Shown here: positions 25,434 to 35,867 of the stretch, one piece after another
Layout of the letters: each line of letters opens with the position of its first letter
Position numbering within the stretch: position 1 is the first letter of the stretch
Origin: Limnochordaceae bacterium
Lineage (GTDB): Bacteria; Bacillota; Limnochordia; Limnochordales; DUMU01
DNA: 64,000 nucleotides
Direction of reading: 5' to 3'
NCBI GenBank assembly: GCA_014896305.1
Contig: JADBKQ010000011.1
Location: 1 to 64,000, forward strand
Translations under genes and position numbers: made by a program
The notes under the pieces: generated by a model
What the model was told of the DNA's origin: nothing
Database searches by the model: none
The model's input: the letters and a program-made list of their open reading frames with translations, nothing else

Positions 25434-27983
25434 TTACATCGCAGGTGCAACGCTACCTGCCTCCGGCGCAGGCTGGTCCGGTTGGCCCGCTTCCGGCGTT
25501 GATGGCGCTGGCGAGGCCGGAGCCGAGCCGGCAGCAGGCGGCGGGGGCGGAGGCTGGCCGTGTTCAGCGAGGAAGTTCAAAAGCCCCTGGTAGATCCCTT
25601 CCGCCGCACGGGCTGCAAAATCTCCCTCACTCATCCACCGCTCGATGTCCGGATTGGAGATATAGTTGCACTCTACCAGAATCGCCGGCATCCCGGTCTG
25701 GCGAATGACGGCAAAGCTCTGATAGGCGAAGAATCGGTCGGTCGAAGGTAAGCTCTTGGTGACCGCCCGTTGCACCGCACTGGCCAGGTCGGCACTGAGA
25801 GGATTGAAGTAATACGTCTCGGTGCCTTCCACGGTAAAGCGGTTCGCCCCTGCGAGCGCATTGTTATGGATGCTGATAAAGACCTGACTACCGCTGGCTT
25901 CAGCGATGTCGACCCGAGCGTTCAGGTCGTTGTTGGGATCTACGTACGTTTCCTGCGTGTGGGTCATGATGACCCGGGCCCCAGCCTGGCGCAACTTCTC
26001 CGCCAATAGTTGGGCAATCTGCAGGTTGATGGTAGCCTCACGCAGGCCGGCCGGCCCCACCGCCCCGGAATCCGCACCGTGGCCGGGATCGATGGTGATG
26101 GTCAGCCCTGCCGGCGTTCCCGGCAGCGGCGGCCGCACATCCACCATGAGAGTGTTGCCGGCGTAGTGCGCAAAGTATCCGCTCACCCCCGGGTCGGACA
26201 GATTGATGCGCAGCTGGCTCGTTTGGGCCGCGGGCTGGCTCAGGCTCATCAGCGAAATCCGCTGCTCGCCGGGACCATACCGCATGTTGTACAGGCCAAA
26301 GACACTGTTATACAGGATTACATCCAGCGCCTTGCCCCGCACGTCCGGCAGGATGATGAAGGGCACTGGTTCGGAGAGCGTGATCGCCACCCGGGATCCG
26401 CCATCGGCCTGGGGCGTCGTGGCAATCTGGCTGACCACCGCTTGCGGTGGCGGCGTACCGGCAGGCAGTTCACTCACCGCGGAAGTGGAGACCCAGGCCG
26501 ACTGGGTGGAGCCCAGCTTAACACGGTACCAATCCCCTACCTGCCCCACCACCTCGAGACGGGTGGGGAAGTACGCATTCGTCAGCCGTTCATAGTCCGT
26601 TCCCGGGCCGGTCCGCAGAACCGCATAGTCGGAGGCGGACACCTGCACGACCTTGGGTACGGCTGGGTCGAGCACACTCACAGTCTGAATCTGACGTCTG
26701 CCCTCGTTGCCCGCCTTATCCACCAAACGGGCGACGATGGGGGCGCCGTCGAATCGATCCTCGGGCTGAATCCGGTAGATGCCGGTGTAGTTACCCGGGT
26801 TGCCCTCGGCCGCTGGAATGCCCAGGCGAGTGTCGCCGATGTCGAAGCTGGCATGATCGCCCACCTCGCCCCGGAACCGGACCACCAGGAGATCCCCCGG
26901 CAGCAAGCTGACGGGGGCAGACGGTTCCACCGGGAAGATGGAGGGAGCCCGTGTGTCCCGGGTGATGCGTACGGCGACCTTCGCCTGGTTGCCGGCCGCA
27001 TCGGTCGCCACTACATTGATCGTGCGCGTCCCGTCAGCAGTCAATTGAATGACCGTAGCGAAGCGGCCATCTTCGCCCACTGTCACCGGCTGTCCGTCTA
27101 CCGTCACCCTCGCCCCCGGCTCGGTCTGCCCAGCCAGTGTCACCTGAGATTCGCGAGTCACCAAACCGGGCTGAGGTTCCGTGATCTCCAACGACGGAGG
27201 CTCCCGGTCCTGAATCGCCACCACCTCCACGCGACGTTCGTTGCCCACTTCATCTTTGGCCGTGAACACAAAGTGGTTCTCCCCCGCCACCAGTGGCTGC
27301 ACCACCGAGAACTTTCCCCCGGCATCCACCGGCACCGGTTGATCACCCAGGAACAGCTGGCTGCCGGGTTCTACCACCCCGGCCAAGGTGATCTTGTCTT
27401 GTTGAGTCGCCCACCCGCCCTCAGGGGTCTCCACGACCAAGAGCGGAGGCGTCGTGTCCCGGATTAAGAAAAGCACGCGGGTGGTGGAGCTGCCAGCGGC
27501 GTTCACCGCCCGTATTCGCAGCAGGGTGTCTCCCTCATGCGTCAGCGGCACCATCGCGGTGAACTGGCCGTCCTCCTCCACCACCACCGGCTCCCCATTG
27601 ATGGTCACCGTGACGCCTGGATCGGTCTGCCCTCGCACGTTCACTTGGGACTCGTTGGTCCGATAGATCCAGTCCGAAAAAGAAAAGTCCGGGTACAGGG
27701 GGAAACTCACTTCCAAGTTGGGCGCTCGCGCCGGACGGGCAACGGCAGCCCCCTCACTGGGCGTCTGCACCATGGTCTCCGACTGCACGTGAACCTCTGC
27801 CTGTACCGGCGTCTGTCCTGGCTGCTGCGTAGAAGCAGTAGCGGAAGTCTGGTTGCTGGCGGCCGTCTCCTGGTCTTGCGCCCATATGCTACCGGTCGCC
27901 ACCCACAGGCTGGCCGCTACGGTCACCAACCCCAGCATGGCCAGGTGCCATCCGCTGAAGCCGTTGGGCTTTTGCCCACGCAC
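25434..27983 (-). CDS. Secreted multidomain N-acetylmuramoyl-L-alanine amidase
   Basis: This wall hydrolase cleaves the amide between MurNAc and L-Ala. A signal peptide (about residues 1-36, ending SIWAQ) is followed by a Gln/Thr-rich spacer and three Ig-like repeats marked by GQTDPGVTVTING, GVVEPGSQLFLGDQP and GQTEPGARVTVDGQP. An SH3-like domain (VLRTGPGTDYERL), an AMIN-like segment and the Amidase_3 domain follow, with TITIDPGHGADSGAVG, FISIHNNAL and ILVECNYISN carrying the zinc ligands and catalytic Glu. A Pro/Ala-rich tail ends it. The GTG at 27983 follows GGGGAGGGAG; an in-frame start 18 codons earlier lacks an SD. 849 aa. Confidence 0.93.
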   Translation of the reverse strand: MRGQKPNGFSGWHLAMLGLVTVAASLWVATGSIWAQDQETAASNQTSATASTQQPGQTPVQAEVHVQSETMVQTPSEGAAVARPARAPNLEVSFPLYPDFSFSDWIYRTNESQVNVRGQTDPGVTVTINGEPVVVEEDGQFTAMVPLTHEGDTLLRIRAVNAAGSSTTRVLFLIRDTTPPLLVVETPEGGWATQQDKITLAGVVEPGSQLFLGDQPVPVDAGGKFSVVQPLVAGENHFVFTAKDEVGNERRVEVVAIQDREPPSLEITEPQPGLVTRESQVTLAGQTEPGARVTVDGQPVTVGEDGRFATVIQLTADGTRTINVVATDAAGNQAKVAVRITRDTRAPSIFPVEPSAPVSLLPGDLLVVRFRGEVGDHASFDIGDTRLGIPAAEGNPGNYTGIYRIQPEDRFDGAPIVARLVDKAGNEGRRQIQTVSVLDPAVPKVVQVSASDYAVLRTGPGTDYERLTNAYFPTRLEVVGQVGDWYRVKLGSTQSAWVSTSAVSELPAGTPPPQAVVSQIATTPQADGGSRVAITLSEPVPFIILPDVRGKALDVILYNSVFGLYNMRYGPGEQRISLMSLSQPAAQTSQLRINLSDPGVSGYFAHYAGNTLMVDVRPPLPGTPAGLTITIDPGHGADSGAVGPAGLREATINLQIAQLLAEKLRQAGARVIMTHTQETYVDPNNDLNARVDIAEASGSQVFISIHNNALAGANRFTVEGTETYYFNPLSADLASAVQRAVTKSLPSTDRFFAYQSFAVIRQTGMPAILVECNYISNPDIERWMSEGDFAARAAEGIYQGLLNFLAEHGQPPPPPPAAGSAPASPAPSTPEAGQPDQPAPEAGSVAPAM

Positions 27984-28086
27984 TGGACTCCCTCCCCTGC
28001 GTGAGATTCTTCCAGGTAACCATGGTGATTTTACCATGCAGGGGAAGAGAATGGAAGCTACGCCAACCTGTCGTTACCGTTAACCG

Positions 28087-28509
28087 TTACGCCTTCGCCG
28101 GCGGTGGACGCCGGGAGAAGCGGCGACGCCGATGCTCTTCCCGGCGCGCAAACTGTTCGAATCTGTACCGTAGCAGCTCTGCTTCGGGGCGGGCTTTCAG
28201 GCAGACCCCCCACCGGGCAGCCCGGTGACGCAGGGGGAAAGACGCTGTGTCCAGGTCGACGATATCCACTTCGGCGCCCAGGATCGTGGCCAGCTGCTCT
28301 TCCAACTCCAGGCGATGAGAAGTGCGCTCCCCCGGCGGCAGCGCCTTGCCGGTCTGCGGCTGCCGCCAGAACACCCCTAGCTGCAACCCGGCCTCCTGCG
28401 GGCCGGGCAGCCTCCCAGCCCGCGAGAAGGCATAGGCCAATGCCACGGTGGGATCCTGAGCGAGCAACGCCTGTACCGCCTCACGGTCGGCCAGCCCCAC
28501 CTGCCTCAC
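28087..28509 (-). CDS. Degenerate MntA-like nucleotidyltransferase domain protein
   Basis: The layout resembles small MntA-type nucleotidyltransferases: AYAFSRAGRL where the active GSxARG loop belongs, LGVFW, then LELEEQLATILGAEVDIVDLDTASFPL. The catalytic GS and the Asp-x-Asp pair are not preserved, so it is probably inactive. The C-terminus is very rich in Arg. The GTG at 28509 overlaps the trxB 3' end by 29 nt with GGGGAAAGG just upstream; a GTG at 28500 is also possible. No HEPN partner is adjacent, so a toxin-antitoxin role is not supported. Confidence 0.6.
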   Translation of the reverse strand: MRQVGLADREAVQALLAQDPTVALAYAFSRAGRLPGPQEAGLQLGVFWRQPQTGKALPPGERTSHRLELEEQLATILGAEVDIVDLDTASFPLRHRAARWGVCLKARPEAELLRYRFEQFARREEHRRRRFSRRPPPAKA

Positions 28510-29458
28510 CCTTTCCCCAATCTTGATAGGCACTGCCTTGCAGGTAGCGTTCCACGTCCATGGCCGCCTGGCAGCCGGAAGCCGCCGCTGTAACCGCCTG
28601 GCGATAGTAAGGATCCTGGATGTCGCCCGCCGCAAACACCCCTGGCACACTGGTGGCCGATCCCCGCTGCGTCCGGATATACCCATGCTCATCCAGGTCG
28701 ATTTGCCCGGCTACCAGTTGGGAATTGGGGGCATGGCCAATCGCCACGAAAACCCCATCGCACTCCACCGTCTGGACCCGACCGGTCTTCACGTCCCGCA
28801 GGCGCACTCCGGTCACCTTTCCTTGACTAACATCCAGAATGTCCTCGACGACCGAGTTCCACAGGATGCTGATCTTCGGTTCACGGGCAACCCGCTCTTG
28901 CATGATGTGCGAAGCACGTAGCTGGTCCCGCCGGTGAACCAGCTGGACACTGGCGGCCAGCTTGGCCAGGTAGAGTGCGTCTTCCAGGGCAGAATCGCCC
29001 CCACCCACCACTACGACCCGCTTCCCCCGGAAGAAGAAACCGTCACAGGTGGCGCAGGTCGAGACGCCGTGCCCGGTCAGCTTTTTCTCGGATTCCAATC
29101 CCAAATGCTGGGCGGAAGCCCCCATCGCTAGAATAATACTAGCCGCCCGCACAGTCTCGTCCCCCGCTTGAACGAGAAAAGGCCGCTGCCCCAGATCCAC
29201 CCGGGTAACAGTTTCACTGCGGATTTCGGCGCCAAACCGGGCGGCCTGCTCCCGCATGCGATCCATGAGTTCCGGGCCGGCCACCCCCTCCGGGAACCCA
29301 GGGTAGTTCTCCACGGTGGTCGTGGTGGTCAGCTGACCACCCGGTTGATCCCCCTCGTACACCAGCGGGTTGAGCCCGGCCCGGCCAGTGTACAACGCGG
29401 CGGTGTATCCTGCGGGGCCGCTGCCGATGATGACCACCGCCCGGGTTTCCTGCTGCAT
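28481..29458 (-). CDS. trxB: Thioredoxin reductase
   Basis: This flavoprotein transfers electrons from NAD(P)H to thioredoxin. The FAD site is VVIIGSGPAGYTAALYTGRA, the redox pair is CATC (about C135/C138), and the NAD(P)H site is VVVVGGGDSALEDALYL. The second FAD motif is GVFAAGDIQDPYYRQAVTAA. About 325 aa, normal length. The ATG at 29458 follows AGGTG by 6 nt; a GTG at 29467 is the alternative. It is transcribed divergently from the SufR-like regulator, which suggests a redox or Fe-S link. Confidence 0.95.
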   Translation of the reverse strand: MQQETRAVVIIGSGPAGYTAALYTGRAGLNPLVYEGDQPGGQLTTTTTVENYPGFPEGVAGPELMDRMREQAARFGAEIRSETVTRVDLGQRPFLVQAGDETVRAASIILAMGASAQHLGLESEKKLTGHGVSTCATCDGFFFRGKRVVVVGGGDSALEDALYLAKLAASVQLVHRRDQLRASHIMQERVAREPKISILWNSVVEDILDVSQGKVTGVRLRDVKTGRVQTVECDGVFVAIGHAPNSQLVAGQIDLDEHGYIRTQRGSATSVPGVFAAGDIQDPYYRQAVTAAASGCQAAMDVERYLQGSAYQDWGKGEAGGAGRP

Positions 29459-29555
29459 CGCCTGCACCTGCCATCCCGTCCTTCCTTTGCGTCCGTTTTG
29501 ACACCTGATGCGCCCTTGTCCGATTCAATCAAGAGTGGGTGTGATCAGGGTTAAG

Positions 29556-29583
29556 AGTATACCCCCAGGGGTTCTCCCGGCAA
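29556..29583 (-). promoter_or_regulatory. Promoter of trxB
   Basis: TTGCCG (29578-29583) and TATACT (29556-29561) are 16 bp apart on the minus strand, about 100 bp ahead of trxB. Confidence 0.5.
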
Positions 29584-29695
29584 TAGCCTATCACACCTTC
29601 TCCCCCTTCTCCTACCTTCATCAGATCCATCGCCTGTACCTTCAACCCGCCCTGTTCGGATCAGGCAGACCATTTTAGATTAAGTACTATACGAG

Positions 29696-29724
29696 TTTAC
29701 ACTGCCCCTGCACAGGCCTACAAT
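29696..29724 (+). promoter_or_regulatory. Promoter of the SufR-like regulator
   Basis: TTTACA (29696-29701) and TACAAT (29719-29724) have a 17-bp spacer on the plus strand, 70 bp ahead of the start codon. It shares the 334-bp divergent gap with the trxB promoter. Confidence 0.65.
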
Positions 29725-29792
29725 TACAAGAAACAAGGCTCAAGGTCTGTAGCCCAGCACAAATCAGACGGAAAGGAAAGCGGTGAGGGGCG

Positions 29793-30431
29793 ATGGTGCC
29801 GTCTTCGTCCGCGGATAACCAGCCTACCCGGGCGCAATTGCTGCAACTGCTCAAGAGAGAGGGAGAGCTCTCCGTCAAGCAGCTGAGCAGTTTGTTGGGG
29901 ATTACCCCGATGGGAGTTCGTCAGCATCTAGAGGCGCTACAGCGGGAGGGCAAGGTGGAATTTCGCTGGAACCGGCACGGTTCTGGCCGGCCCAGTCAAT
30001 TGTTTCGCCTGACTCCTACGGGAGACGAGCTCTTTCACCGTTCGTATGCGGAATTCGCCTCTCAACTCCTGGAGCTTGCCGGTCAACAGGAGCAACTTCC
30101 TTCCCTACTGCACCAGTTGCGCGAGGCGCAACGCAGGCGGTACGCCGCTCACATTGACCCGGCGCTGCCCCTGGCCGAGCGTGCGGAAGCTCTGGCCCGG
30201 TTGCGGGCACGGGAGGGATATTCGGCCCAAGTGAACGTTGAGCCCGATGGAAGCGTCATCTTTGCTGAGGGGAATTGTTCCATCCGCCGAATCGCTGAGG
30301 GCCATCCCGAGCTATGTCGGTCAGAAGAACGCCTTTTGTCGGAGTTGTTGCAAGCGCAGGTCGAGCGGGAAAGCTGTATTGCTAACGGCCAACCCCAGTG
30401 CCGGTATCGGTTGCGAGTTCGACCTGCATAA
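29793..30431 (+). CDS. SufR-like iron-sulfur transcriptional regulator
   Basis: A winged-helix DNA-binding domain (residues 13-75: LLQLLKREGELSVKQLSSLLGITPMGVRQHL, wing GSGRPSQLFRLT) is joined to a C-terminal sensor half. Four Cys lie at about 162, 175, 195 and 203: CX12C, then CX19C and CX7C. SufR-family regulators hold an Fe-S cluster through Cys in this part, and CX12C matches. The regulon is unknown; the divergent trxB is the first candidate. The ATG at 29793 is preceded by GGTGAGGGG. No suf genes are in the window. Confidence 0.75.
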   Translation: MVPSSSADNQPTRAQLLQLLKREGELSVKQLSSLLGITPMGVRQHLEALQREGKVEFRWNRHGSGRPSQLFRLTPTGDELFHRSYAEFASQLLELAGQQEQLPSLLHQLREAQRRRYAAHIDPALPLAERAEALARLRAREGYSAQVNVEPDGSVIFAEGNCSIRRIAEGHPELCRSEERLLSELLQAQVERESCIANGQPQCRYRLRVRPA

Positions 30432-30553
30432 GGCGGCGAATGGCCAGGCATGCTACGGATAGCCGCAGACATGCCCTCCCGCCCCTCTGGGATAGGCTGA
30501 CCGCTCGGCTGCCTCCCAGCCGTCCGGCGGCAAGAGCCGAGGAGGTAGGCTTC

Positions 30554-31090
30554 ATGAAAGAAACTGGAGTCGTCCGACGCATGGACGAGCTAGGCCGGAT
30601 CGTGATTCCGAAAGAGATCCGCAGAACCCTGCGCATTCGCGAGGGAGACCCCCTGGAGATCTTTATTGATCGCGGTAATGAGGTTATCCTCAAACGGTAT
30701 GCGCCTCTGACCGCGGTGGAAGACCATGCCCAAGAGTACGCCGATGCCCTGCACGACTCGCTGGGGCATATCGCCGTGATCACCGACACCCAGGAGGTTG
30801 TCGGGGTGGCTGGAGCGCCCAAGAAGTCTTTGTTGGGCAAGCAAGTGAACGAAGAGGCGTTGCGAGCCCTGGTCGCGGCAGAGGACATGGTCATCACGAA
30901 GGGTAGCGACCAGCCGGTACTGATTGAAGGCTTTGAACCGGAAAGCCAGGTCGTCGTTCCAATTCGCAAGGATGGGGATTTGGAAGGCGTGGTCATCGTT
31001 GCCTCGAAGGATCCGAAGCTCCCCGTGGGCGACCTGGAACGCGAAGTCGCCCGGACGGCCGCCGATTTCCTGGCCAAGCAGCTGCGTTGA
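30554..31090 (+). CDS. spoVT: Stage V sporulation protein T
   Basis: SpoVT is an AbrB-type regulator that tunes forespore (sigma-G) genes. The N-terminal swapped-hairpin DNA-binding domain reads MKETGVVRRMDELGRIVIPK followed by EIRRTLRIREGDPLEIFID. A GAF-like C-domain follows (EYADALHDSLGHIAVITD, VVIVASKDPKLPVGDLE, TAADFLAKQLR). 178 aa matches B. subtilis SpoVT. The ATG at 30554 follows GGAGGT by 7 nt. It lies 122 bp after the SufR-like gene. I found no clear sigma-G promoter. Confidence 0.95.
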   Translation: MKETGVVRRMDELGRIVIPKEIRRTLRIREGDPLEIFIDRGNEVILKRYAPLTAVEDHAQEYADALHDSLGHIAVITDTQEVVGVAGAPKKSLLGKQVNEEALRALVAAEDMVITKGSDQPVLIEGFEPESQVVVPIRKDGDLEGVVIVASKDPKLPVGDLEREVARTAADFLAKQLR

Positions 31091-31156
31091 CCGGTCGCCC
31101 TCCTCGCACTCGGAGCGCCCAGCCAGCCGCTCCCGATTGCGGTCCCATCCTACCTA

Positions 31157-31184
31157 CCCCGCCCTCCAGGCATTGAGGGCGGGG
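31157..31184 (+). terminator. Hairpin after spoVT
   Basis: CCCCGCCCTC (31157-31166) and GAGGGCGGGG (31175-31184) form a perfect 10-bp stem with an 8-nt loop, 66 bp beyond the spoVT stop. The T-run is weak (CTTGCG). Confidence 0.55.
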
Positions 31185-31270
31185 CTTGCGCGGCTGGGTG
31201 TACCACCATCGGTTTCCGTTGCTGAACCCGAAGAGGACCGCTTGCCCGGAAGGTTTTTGCGGACGATGTA

Positions 31271-31334
31271 TTGACAGGGCTCGGCAGGCGGTTATATTAG
31301 AACGTTGGTAGCACTCTCCCGGGTTGAGTGCTGA
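31271..31334 (+). promoter_or_regulatory. groESL promoter with CIRCE operator
   Basis: TTGACA (31271-31276) and TATATT (31293-31298) with a 16-bp spacer form a sigma-A promoter. Immediately downstream, TAGCACTC (31309-31316), 9 nt, GAGTGCTGA (31326-31334) is a CIRCE element differing slightly from the consensus ends. HrcA would repress groESL here until heat shock. hrcA itself is not in the window. Confidence 0.92.
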
Positions 31335-31386
31335 CAGCTACCGTCTCCAGTCTTTACGAAATAGACCAGGTGTTAGGGAGGGAACT

Positions 31387-31674
31387 GTGTTGCTGAAACC
31401 ATTAGCCGATCGCGTGGTGGTTAAGCCCTTGGAGCAGGAGGAGAAGACCAAGGGCGGCATCGTGCTCCCGGACACGGCCAAAGAGAAGCCGCAGGAAGGC
31501 GAGGTCATCGCCGTCGGGCCCGGTCGTTTGCTGGATGACGGCAAACGGGCTGCACCGGAGGTCAAGGTGGGGGACCGCGTCCTTTTTGCCAAATATAGCG
31601 GGACAGAGGTCACGCTGGACGGAGAGACCTACCTGGTTTTGCGGGAAAGTGACATCCTGGCCATCAACCAGTAG
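31387..31674 (+). CDS. groES: Co-chaperonin GroES
   Basis: GroES caps the GroEL chamber as a heptamer. The sequence starts [20 protein letters not shown] and contains the mobile loop ([16 protein letters not shown]) and [17 protein letters not shown]. The GTG at 31387 follows GGGAGG by 6 nt and gives 95 aa; a longer open frame to 31324 overlaps CIRCE and is not used. Confidence 0.97.
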   Translation: MLLKPLADRVVVKPLEQEEKTKGGIVLPDTAKEKPQEGEVIAVGPGRLLDDGKRAAPEVKVGDRVLFAKYSGTEVTLDGETYLVLRESDILAINQ

Positions 31675-31769
31675 TAGCCACCAATCATCGCCAGGATCGC
31701 CAGCCAGTGGACGCCACGCACCGCCGGAGGCGTCCGACACGATTTGCTAGTTCATTTTAAGGGGAATAG

Positions 31770-33404
<1,635 letters not shown>

Positions 33405-33434
33405 TCCCAATCCACAGATACTGCACGCTCACAC

Positions 33435-33461
33435 GAGCCGTCGCCCTCCGGGCGACGGCTC
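33435..33461. terminator. Bidirectional hairpin between groEL and feoC
   Basis: GAGCCGTCGCCC (33435-33446) and GGGCGACGGCTC (33450-33461) form a perfect 12-bp stem around a 3-nt loop, between convergent genes. It touches the feoC stop codon. No T-run follows on either strand, so I call it from position and stability. Confidence 0.55.
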
Positions 33462-33792
33462 ATCGCGATCTCGACCTGTCCAACATCCTCCGGCCGGCGG
33501 GGGTCAGAAGGTACCGCCGCGCCTGGGAGGAGCTGAAAGCCCCCAAAGCCCGCTCCCGGGCCGCACCGGCGCTCAGCGGGCAGCCAGCACATCCTGGCAG
33601 AACCCTTGCGTTCGTCCCACCGCCCTCTACCGTTTCTGCCAACCAGCGACGCCGTACGAGATCGGCGAGCATGGCGTCCAGGAGCGGCCGGTCGATCCCC
33701 AAGGCCTGGGCCAAGCTGGTTGGGTCACTCATTCCCTCCTGCGCCAATCGTCGTAGCAACTCTAGCAGGAGATTACCGCCCTCTTTCACCAT
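33460..33792 (-). CDS. FeoC-like winged-helix protein
   Basis: The winged-helix fold is visible in LLLELLRRLAQEG and SLAQALGIDRPLLDAMLADLVRRRWL, with a Cys pair CAGCPL further on. FeoC-like proteins accompany FeoB and may sense iron or oxygen through Cys. The ATG at 33792 overlaps the feoB stop by 7 nt (ATGGTGA), so translation is coupled. The C-terminal 40 residues (SSSQARRYLLTPAGRRML) are atypical. 110 aa; assignment rests on context plus fold. Confidence 0.7.
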   Translation of the reverse strand: MVKEGGNLLLELLRRLAQEGMSDPTSLAQALGIDRPLLDAMLADLVRRRWLAETVEGGGTNARVLPGCAGCPLSAGAARERALGAFSSSQARRYLLTPAGRRMLDRSRSR

Positions 33793-35867
33793 ATCCACCG
33801 GCCTATCCCGTAGGCGACGGCTCCCGCCCCGATCGCCAGACCCAAACTGGTTGTCACTCCCACCCACAGCCAGCGGCGGTCCACTCCAGGCAATTCCGTC
33901 TGCATGACCCGGAAGGTAGCCAGGCATGGGAAATACAGCATGAATACCGTCAAAAAGGCCACCAATTGGGCGGGGTGATACGTGGCCTGAAGGACGGCGG
34001 TCCAACTGCCACCGGCTGGCGCTCCCCCCGCCGCCGAGCCTGTGCCCAGCAATATGGCCAGGGTGGACAGAGTGGTCTCTTTGGCCAGGGCCCCCGCGAC
34101 GAGGGCGGTGCCCAACCGCCAGTCAATGCCGATCCACCCCAGCCCCAAGGCGAAGAAGTGTCCGATCCAGCCAGCGATGGTCCGATCCCCGGGTACCCCC
34201 CAGGGAAGGTGGCTGGCAAGCCAGAATAAGGCCGTGGCTACCAGAATCACCGTGGCAGCCTTTTGCACGAACTGTCGCACCTCTTGCCAGGCAGCGATGA
34301 CCAACGTTCGCAAGGAGGGCCAGTGGTAGTCTGGTAATTCCAGCAAAAAGGGCGTCATTTGCCCCCGCAGCACATATCGGCGCAGGCCAAGCCCGGCCAG
34401 TGCCACCAGGCCCACGTCCATCACCAGCAAGCTCCCCAGGATCGCTGTCGCCTGCCAACCCCGGAAGAACGCTCCGACCAGAAAGGTCATAACCCCCAGC
34501 CGGGCCGCGCAGGGGACGAGCGGTTCAAGCAGGATCGCCGCCCGCCGGTCATCCGGATTGTCCAGGATGCGAGCGGCCATGACCCCCGGCACGTTGCACC
34601 CGTACCCGCTCAACAAGACGAAAAACACCCGCCCGTGCAATCCCAGCCGGTGAAGAAAACGGTCCAACAAGAACGCGGCACGAGCCAGATAGCCAGAGTC
34701 TTGCAGGAAAGCGAACAGGAAGAAAAAGATGGCCATAAGTGGAAGGAAGCTCAAGACCGTCCCCACCCCGCCCAGCACCCCGTCCGTGATGAAGCCGATT
34801 GCCGGGGCCGGCAGCCTCCCGCCCCCCACGTCCGCCAGCCAGCGGCGGGTACTCTCCGTCAGCAGTCGGACCATTTGGTCCAACGCGTCAATGAGGGGAG
34901 CACTGGCCGCAAACGTCAGCCAGAAAAAGGTACCCATGACGACTACCAGGATAAAGTACCCTAACCAGGGATGCAGAGCCCAACGATCAATCTGGTCACT
35001 GACCTGAGTAGCGTTCCGTCGCCGTACCGCTGCCGCCAGCACTCGCTGCAACGTGGCATATCGATGACTGGCCGCGGCCAGCGTCTCTTCCACCCCTTCT
35101 TGAGGGAGCGGCGCCGCCACGGCCGGGGCGCCGGCACCAGCTTGATCCAGAGCCCTACCCACCACCGACTCCGCCTGCGGGCTCGCCCTGCCCCCCCTGG
35201 CTGAATCCGCCCGCTCCAGGACCTGCCGTACCGTCTCCATCAAGCGTTCCAGGGAACGGCGATCGCCCTGTTCTACGAGGCAGACCGGCATTCCCAGGCC
35301 GGTAGCCAGTTTGGCCACATCGATGGAGATTCCCTGACTGCAAGCCAGGTCTATCATGGTCAAGGCCAGCACCACCGGCAGCTTCAGTTCACTAACCTGT
35401 AACGCCAGATATAGAGTTCTTTCTAGGTGAGTGGCATCTGCCACCACTATGGCGGCGTCCACTTCCCTATCCGCCAACACCTGGCAGGTGACGGCTTCTT
35501 CAGGTGAAAGAGGCTCAAGGCTATATGTTCCAGGCAGGTCCAGGACTTCACACTGCCATGAAACTGGGGATCTCTTCGCCAGGTCCGTTCCGTCCATCCC
35601 TCTTCCTGTCGGAGCCCCCTTCCCCCCCAGCTGGAACAGCCCGCTGCGGCGAGTCACAGTCTTGCCCGGCCAGTTACCGACCTGCTGATGAGCGCCGGTG
35701 AGTCCGTTGAAAAGCGTGCTCTTACCCACGTTCGGATTCCCGACCAGTGCTACCAGCGGTATCCTCGGCTCTATCCTGCTCCCCGGTGAGGAACCGCTGT
35801 GAGGATCGTGAAGGCTCTGGCGCACCTGTACGTCATGGCACGTCTGGCTCACCGTCGTAAAACTCAC
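33786..35867 (-). CDS. feoB: Ferrous iron transporter FeoB
   Basis: A membrane Fe(II) transporter with an N-terminal G-protein domain. G1 is GNPNVGKST (43-51), G3 is DLPG (110-113), and G4 reads TMID (170-173) instead of the usual NxxD, an unusual change. The membrane part contains Gate motifs LSGYGCNVPGVMAAR and PCAARLGVMTF. An insert of about 17 residues lies between G2 and G3 (GKGAPTGRGMDGTDLAK). 693 aa. It overlaps feoA by 4 nt (ATGA) and feoC by 7 nt, so all three are one translationally coupled operon. Confidence 0.95.
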   Translation of the reverse strand: MSFTTVSQTCHDVQVRQSLHDPHSGSSPGSRIEPRIPLVALVGNPNVGKSTLFNGLTGAHQQVGNWPGKTVTRRSGLFQLGGKGAPTGRGMDGTDLAKRSPVSWQCEVLDLPGTYSLEPLSPEEAVTCQVLADREVDAAIVVADATHLERTLYLALQVSELKLPVVLALTMIDLACSQGISIDVAKLATGLGMPVCLVEQGDRRSLERLMETVRQVLERADSARGGRASPQAESVVGRALDQAGAGAPAVAAPLPQEGVEETLAAASHRYATLQRVLAAAVRRRNATQVSDQIDRWALHPWLGYFILVVVMGTFFWLTFAASAPLIDALDQMVRLLTESTRRWLADVGGGRLPAPAIGFITDGVLGGVGTVLSFLPLMAIFFFLFAFLQDSGYLARAAFLLDRFLHRLGLHGRVFFVLLSGYGCNVPGVMAARILDNPDDRRAAILLEPLVPCAARLGVMTFLVGAFFRGWQATAILGSLLVMDVGLVALAGLGLRRYVLRGQMTPFLLELPDYHWPSLRTLVIAAWQEVRQFVQKAATVILVATALFWLASHLPWGVPGDRTIAGWIGHFFALGLGWIGIDWRLGTALVAGALAKETTLSTLAILLGTGSAAGGAPAGGSWTAVLQATYHPAQLVAFLTVFMLYFPCLATFRVMQTELPGVDRRWLWVGVTTSLGLAIGAGAVAYGIGRWIW

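Noticed and set aside
28087-28509. Type VII toxin-antitoxin (MntA/HepT)
   Set aside because: The nucleotidyltransferase lacks catalytic residues, and no HepT-like HEPN gene is adjacent (the CBS-HEPN gene is about 3.3 kb away, with two genes between, on the opposite strand).
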